From JAFDZO01 sp044226845 (GTDB lineage Bacteria; Bacteroidota; Ignavibacteria; Tepidaquicellales; Tepidaquicellaceae), in the NCBI GenBank assembly GCA_044226845.1, contig JBGAGG010000007.1:1-64000 (forward strand): DNA of 64,000 nt, read 5' to 3'. Position numbers and translations under genes: made by a program. The stretch's first letter is position 1, and every line of letters begins with the position of its first letter. Below are positions 60,728 through 64,000 of this stretch, one piece after another. Under the pieces are notes generated by a model that saw only the letters and a list, made by a program, of their open reading frames with translations, was not told where the DNA came from and searched no databases.

Positions 60728-62050
60728 ATGATAAAATCGAAATTTTTTCTTATTCTATTAGTTACAATTTTCTTTTTAAAAAATTCTCTTGCAGATAATT
60801 ATGCCGATAAACTTGATGAACTGATGACTAAATATGATAAAGTACAATTATTTTCCGGAACGGTTCTTCTTGCAAAAGACGGAAGTATACTTTATCAAAA
60901 AGCATTCGGCTATGCAGACTGGAATAAACAAATCGTTAACAATAATCAGACGCTATTTTTCATCGCATCGATTACAAAAACTTTTACACGTGAAATTGTT
61001 ATTCAATTGGAAAAAGAAGGCAAGCTTAGCTTCAGCGATCCACTAAGTAAATATTTATCAATTTATCCCGATGAAATCGGTAATAAAATCACAATACAAA
61101 TGCTTCTTGATATGAAGGCAGGTCTCGGTGACTATCTCAGAAATCCGAATTACAGACAAAACGCAAAAAATTTCAGAACGATAAACGACTATCTTGAACT
61201 AATAAAAACTGAACCATTATTATTTGAACCCGGGACAAATGCTGAATATTCAAACTCAGGCTATGCAGTTTTAGGAGGAGTCATAGAAAAGGCATCGGGT
61301 AAATCTTATGCCGATAATTTAAAAGAAAGATTTTTTGAACCGCTTGGGATGAAAAATTCCTACTACAGGCAAATGGATGATGTGCTGCCAAACTCCGCTA
61401 TGGGGACGGAAATAAATTTCGAGAACAAAAAAAGAAGTATACCTCTTGAAATATCACCTTCTCCTGCAGGCGGAATTTTTACAAACGCAGAAGATATGCT
61501 AAAGTTTGATAACTACATGAAAAAAACACATCCGGGTGCAGGCGAGATAGATGCAGGCGGCACACCAACATGGAACTCTATCTTCGCTCAATATAAAAAT
61601 GGATATACTCTTATTGTACTTTCTAACTTTGGCCGCGCAGCTGAAGAAATTGAACAAAGATTTAATAAAATATTGAAGAATGAAAGTTACAATGACCCCG
61701 GTTTATCTTTAGGAATGATAATGTATAAAACTCTTAAAGAAAGTGGCGCTGACGGACTGGAAAAAAACTTAAAAAATATTCTTGAACAGAATAATTTACT
61801 TTATAATGATATGCATCTTAACGAATTCGGCTACCAGTTAATGCAGTCAGGCGATTTAGATATGGCAATACAAGTTTTCAAACTTAATTCCGAGCTATTC
61901 CCTGATATTGCAAATACCTATGACAGCCTTGCAGAAGCTTACATGAATAAAGGAAATAAAGAATTGGCTATCGAAAATTATAAAAAAGTGCTTGAGATAA
62001 TGCCGCAGAATGATAACGCAAAGAAGATGTTGGAAAAGCTGGCTAAGTAA
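60728..62050 (+). CDS. Beta-lactamase-family serine hydrolase with TPR tail
   Basis: A 440-residue exported protein: signal peptide MIKSKFFLILLVTIFFLKNSLA, then a class-C-like serine hydrolase domain (about 35-320). The active-site Ser81-Ile-Thr-Lys84 lies in FIASITKTFT, and the YxN motif is in NAEYSNSGYAVLGG. The third motif is GGTPTWNS, in place of the usual KTG/HTG, so it is an esterase or peptidase-like member rather than a true beta-lactamase. The last 100 residues contain TPR units (YQLMQSGDLDMAIQVFKLNS, YMNKGNKELAIENYKKVLEI). The fused TPR may bind a substrate protein or cell-wall partner. Confidence 0.85.
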   Translation: MIKSKFFLILLVTIFFLKNSLADNYADKLDELMTKYDKVQLFSGTVLLAKDGSILYQKAFGYADWNKQIVNNNQTLFFIASITKTFTREIVIQLEKEGKLSFSDPLSKYLSIYPDEIGNKITIQMLLDMKAGLGDYLRNPNYRQNAKNFRTINDYLELIKTEPLLFEPGTNAEYSNSGYAVLGGVIEKASGKSYADNLKERFFEPLGMKNSYYRQMDDVLPNSAMGTEINFENKKRSIPLEISPSPAGGIFTNAEDMLKFDNYMKKTHPGAGEIDAGGTPTWNSIFAQYKNGYTLIVLSNFGRAAEEIEQRFNKILKNESYNDPGLSLGMIMYKTLKESGADGLEKNLKNILEQNNLLYNDMHLNEFGYQLMQSGDLDMAIQVFKLNSELFPDIANTYDSLAEAYMNKGNKELAIENYKKVLEIMPQNDNAKKMLEKLAK

Positions 62051-62130
62051 TTAGTTTAAGTATAGGGTATTGAGTATTGAGTATTGTATGTAAAATATTG
62101 CAAGAGTTATTTCTCAATACCCATTACCCA

Positions 62131-62469
62131 CTACCCGCTACTCAATACATTATCAATTTCATCCAGCGAATGATACACAGGCAGCCCCTTCGCTTTCACT
62201 AAATCTCTTTCTTTATTTGCTCCGGGACTTTCGCCTATCATTAATATCGCATCACAGGCATTAATTACTGCCAATGAAATTTCCATTGTGGCTTTGTATG
62301 TATCCTTTATGTTCGCAATTGTAACAATGGGTAGTGCAGCATTCATTCCGATAATAGGTATATGCCCTTTCTCAAGAACTTTCGCCGCTGCTTCATTCAT
62401 TGCATCAAGATTTTTTTGTCTCTCCTCCTCTGTTGGAGCAGAGTATGGACCTGCTATTCCGATAATCAT
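62131..62469 (-). CDS. DUF4406-type nucleoside 2-deoxyribosyltransferase-like protein
   Basis: A 112-residue protein. MIIGIAGPYSAPTEEERQKN and CDAILMIGESPGANKERDLV fit the DUF4406/YtoQ-like Rossmann fold related to nucleoside 2-deoxyribosyltransferases, with the SPGANKE motif supplying the acidic catalytic region. It is much shorter than classical enzymes, so catalytic activity is uncertain. Its start overlaps the end of the upstream TPR gene by four bases (ATGA), showing translational coupling. Confidence 0.75.
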   Translation of the reverse strand: MIIGIAGPYSAPTEEERQKNLDAMNEAAAKVLEKGHIPIIGMNAALPIVTIANIKDTYKATMEISLAVINACDAILMIGESPGANKERDLVKAKGLPVYHSLDEIDNVLSSG

Positions 62470-63077
62470 TTAATTTTTCCTTCAGGGATGTTAATCCATT
62501 TTTTCACACCCTTTGGTGCCCGTACTTTTTTAATATGTTCTAAATAAGCAGATATACTCTTAGTATCTTCTGCATCAGGTTGAAGCTCTAAATAAATTGA
62601 AAAAGCGTCAATCATTTTTGAAACTTCTTCGTAATATAATCCTTCAGTTTCTAATAACTTGCGATATGATTTTCCTAAGTACCAGTTAGCAGCAAAATAC
62701 TGTGGACTGCTTTCAGGAATATATGTTAATAATTTTTCGAGGTAGGAAACAACTTTTCTTTTATCCCCGACAGGATTAAGAAAATTATTTAATCCTCCGT
62801 ACCATAAAGCCGCTTTATTTAAAGAATCCTTAATAAGAATATTTTCAATTATTGGCTGCGCATCAAAAAATTTTTCCTGTTGAATTAATGTAAGTGATAG
62901 CTGAGCCTGATACACTAAATTAGCCGAGTCACTTTTAACGGCTTCTCTGAATAATATTTCAGCTTCGTAAAATTTATTTTGATTTAAAAGAGCATTTCCT
63001 TTATCTAAAAAATTATCCTGGGCAAATGAATTAATAGTAAAAGCGAATATTGAAATTATAATAAGCAGTGTTCTCAT
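62466..63077 (-). CDS. Exported TPR protein
   Basis: A 203-residue protein with signal peptide MRTLLIIISIFAFTINSFAQ followed by TPR-like helices (FLDKGNALLNQNKFYEAEIL, SLTLIQQEKFFDAQPIIENI, and more to about residue 190). It probably acts in the periplasm as a protein-binding scaffold. The C-terminal KGVKKWINIPEGKIK is basic. It is coupled by a four-base overlap to the DUF4406 gene, a pairing with no obvious functional link. A rather A+T-rich 79-nt gap separates it from the divergent xdhA-like gene. Confidence 0.75.
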   Translation of the reverse strand: MRTLLIIISIFAFTINSFAQDNFLDKGNALLNQNKFYEAEILFREAVKSDSANLVYQAQLSLTLIQQEKFFDAQPIIENILIKDSLNKAALWYGGLNNFLNPVGDKRKVVSYLEKLLTYIPESSPQYFAANWYLGKSYRKLLETEGLYYEEVSKMIDAFSIYLELQPDAEDTKSISAYLEHIKKVRAPKGVKKWINIPEGKIK

Positions 63078-63155
63078 TCTTGTAATAATAATGTTTTGAA
63101 ATTAAATAAAAATTTTCTAACTTTCTATACACTGCAATCTTTCGTATTTTTAAGT

Positions 63156-64000
63156 ATGCTAAGAACTATAAAATTTATTCTGAATAACGAGCTGATAGAA
63201 GCTGATGTAAATCCTGCTGCGGTAATTCTGGATTTCATTCGTGACAATCAGCTTACCGGAACCAAAGAAGGCTGCAAAGAGGGCGACTGCGGTGCATGCA
63301 CAGTTTTAATAGGCGAGTTGAAACGAGACTCAAAGAACAATGAAGTCGTATATAAATCTATTAACTCATGCCTTTTCCCATTGGGAAATGTTCACGGAAA
63401 GCACGTAGTGACAATAGAAGGAATTAATCAGCCGGGCAAGGAGCTGACTCCTATTCAGCAGGCATTTGTTGAGCAGGGAGCATCACAATGCGGCTTCTGT
63501 ACTCCGGGATTTATTATTTCTCTCACGGGATATTTATTGTCTTCGGATAATTTAGATGCGACAGAAGCATTATACTCAATGGACGGAAATATATGCAGAT
63601 GCACAGGTCATAATTCTATTATTCGCGCTGCACAAAGCATTACTTCAAAGTTCAATAAACTTACAGGACAAAATGGAAGTAAGTTAGAAGTTCTTACTGA
63701 TTACGGATTTGTTCCGGATTACTTTCTTACAATAAAAGACAGACTTTCTAAAATAGAAAAAGCAGATTTTCATAGAGAGACAAATGGTGCGTCATCTTAC
63801 TTTGTTTCCGGCGGTTCGGATTTATTTGTTCAGATTCCTGACGTTATGATGAAATCCACAGTAAGATTTTTATATGATAATCCTGAAATAAAATTTATAC
63901 GGGAAGAGAACGGATATATTCTCATAGGGAGCACTTCTACAGTTAACGAAGTGCTGAACTCGGAAATCATGCTAAAGTATTTCCCATCGCTTTTTACTTT
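63156..64000 (+). CDS. Xanthine dehydrogenase small subunit (2Fe-2S and FAD domains), 5' part
   Basis: The frame starts at ATG 63156 (MLRTIKFILNN) and stays open to the window edge, giving 281 codons. The N-terminal ferredoxin-like domain has GCKEGDCGAC (Cys40, 45, 48) with Cys72. The second cluster domain has QCGFCTPGF (Cys112, 115) and ICRCTGH (Cys147, 149). The FAD-binding domain begins near 200 with FVSGGSDLFVQ (FAD loop). This is XdhA of the molybdenum hydroxylase family. The molybdopterin subunit is expected to follow outside the window. It is divergent from the TPR gene. Confidence 0.93.
   Translation, partial: MLRTIKFILNNELIEADVNPAAVILDFIRDNQLTGTKEGCKEGDCGACTVLIGELKRDSKNNEVVYKSINSCLFPLGNVHGKHVVTIEGINQPGKELTPIQQAFVEQGASQCGFCTPGFIISLTGYLLSSDNLDATEALYSMDGNICRCTGHNSIIRAAQSITSKFNKLTGQNGSKLEVLTDYGFVPDYFLTIKDRLSKIEKADFHRETNGASSYFVSGGSDLFVQIPDVMMKSTVRFLYDNPEIKFIREENGYILIGSTSTVNEVLNSEIMLKYFPSLFT

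Noticed and set aside
60728..62050. True beta-lactamase giving drug resistance
   Set aside because: The third active-site motif (KTG type) is not conserved and a TPR tail is fused. A general serine hydrolase is more likely.

Overview
The window looks like a chromosomal segment of a low-GC (roughly one third G+C by eye) member of the Bacteroidota/Chlorobi/Ignavibacteriota group, most likely an Ignavibacteria-like lineage. The main evidence is three secreted proteins that end in the type IX secretion (Por) sorting domain with the hallmark QNYPNPFNP motif (2736-3938, 26814-28598, 52422-54191). Supporting evidence is a TonB-dependent-receptor-like protein, a DUF2723 membrane glycosyltransferase, a porphyromonad-type peptidylarginine deiminase and TAATTTTG-like promoter elements. 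TTG is used repeatedly as a start codon. Most genes are ordinary chromosomal genes, and no prophage, insertion sequence or CRISPR array is visible.

Layout. 1-4000: end of a membrane protein, tRNA-Arg(TCG), a luciferase-like monooxygenase, an orphan membrane-anchored protein and a repeat-rich secreted protein. 4000-6600: a repeat-loaded intergenic region followed by tig-clpP. 6700-11900: an array of six small outer-membrane beta-barrel genes, five of them paralogous, most with their own terminator. 12000-17900: a glycosylation block (DUF2723, a GT-C fused to TPR, GT9). 17900-31100: a long run on the minus strand: M3-like peptidase, def, secreted protein, fmt, an N-terminally shortened clpB, a ParB/SbnI-like protein, lolC-lolD, pstB-phoU and a TonB-dependent receptor. 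31500-35900: a second-type EF-G, an orphan membrane protein and a helix-turn-helix protein, separated by palindromic dispersed repeats. 35900-40700: a TPR-histidine kinase, a P-loop protein, a GH26-like hydrolase and an isochorismatase-family hydrolase. 40700-46800: a four-gene operon encoding a BcsB-like protein, a REC-PAS-histidine kinase, a response regulator and a GT2 synthase with an N-terminal GspE_N/MshEN-like domain. 47100-52400: a Usp protein, polA interrupted by a frameshift and short deletion, a NUDIX hydrolase and hldD. 52400-64000: the secreted arginine deiminase, a second TPR-histidine kinase, transketolase, HAD, DinB, a small barrel, a zinc-ribbon protein, a beta-lactamase-family protein, DUF4406, a TPR lipoprotein-like gene and the start of an xdhA-like gene cut by the window edge.

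Working together: tig, def, fmt, EF-G2, clpP and clpB belong to protein birth and quality control. LolCD, the barrels, the TonB-type receptor, HldD and GT9 belong to the outer envelope. The BcsB/GT2/two-component cluster looks like a signal-controlled exopolysaccharide synthase and is the best candidate for a little-described system. The most notable anomalies are the split polA, the ClpB that lacks its N domain and first ATPase domain, and a composite motif of TGTTAC/TGTGAC half-sites at exactly 11-bp spacing. That motif occurs both upstream of tig and at the 3' end of a helix-turn-helix gene more than 30 kb away.
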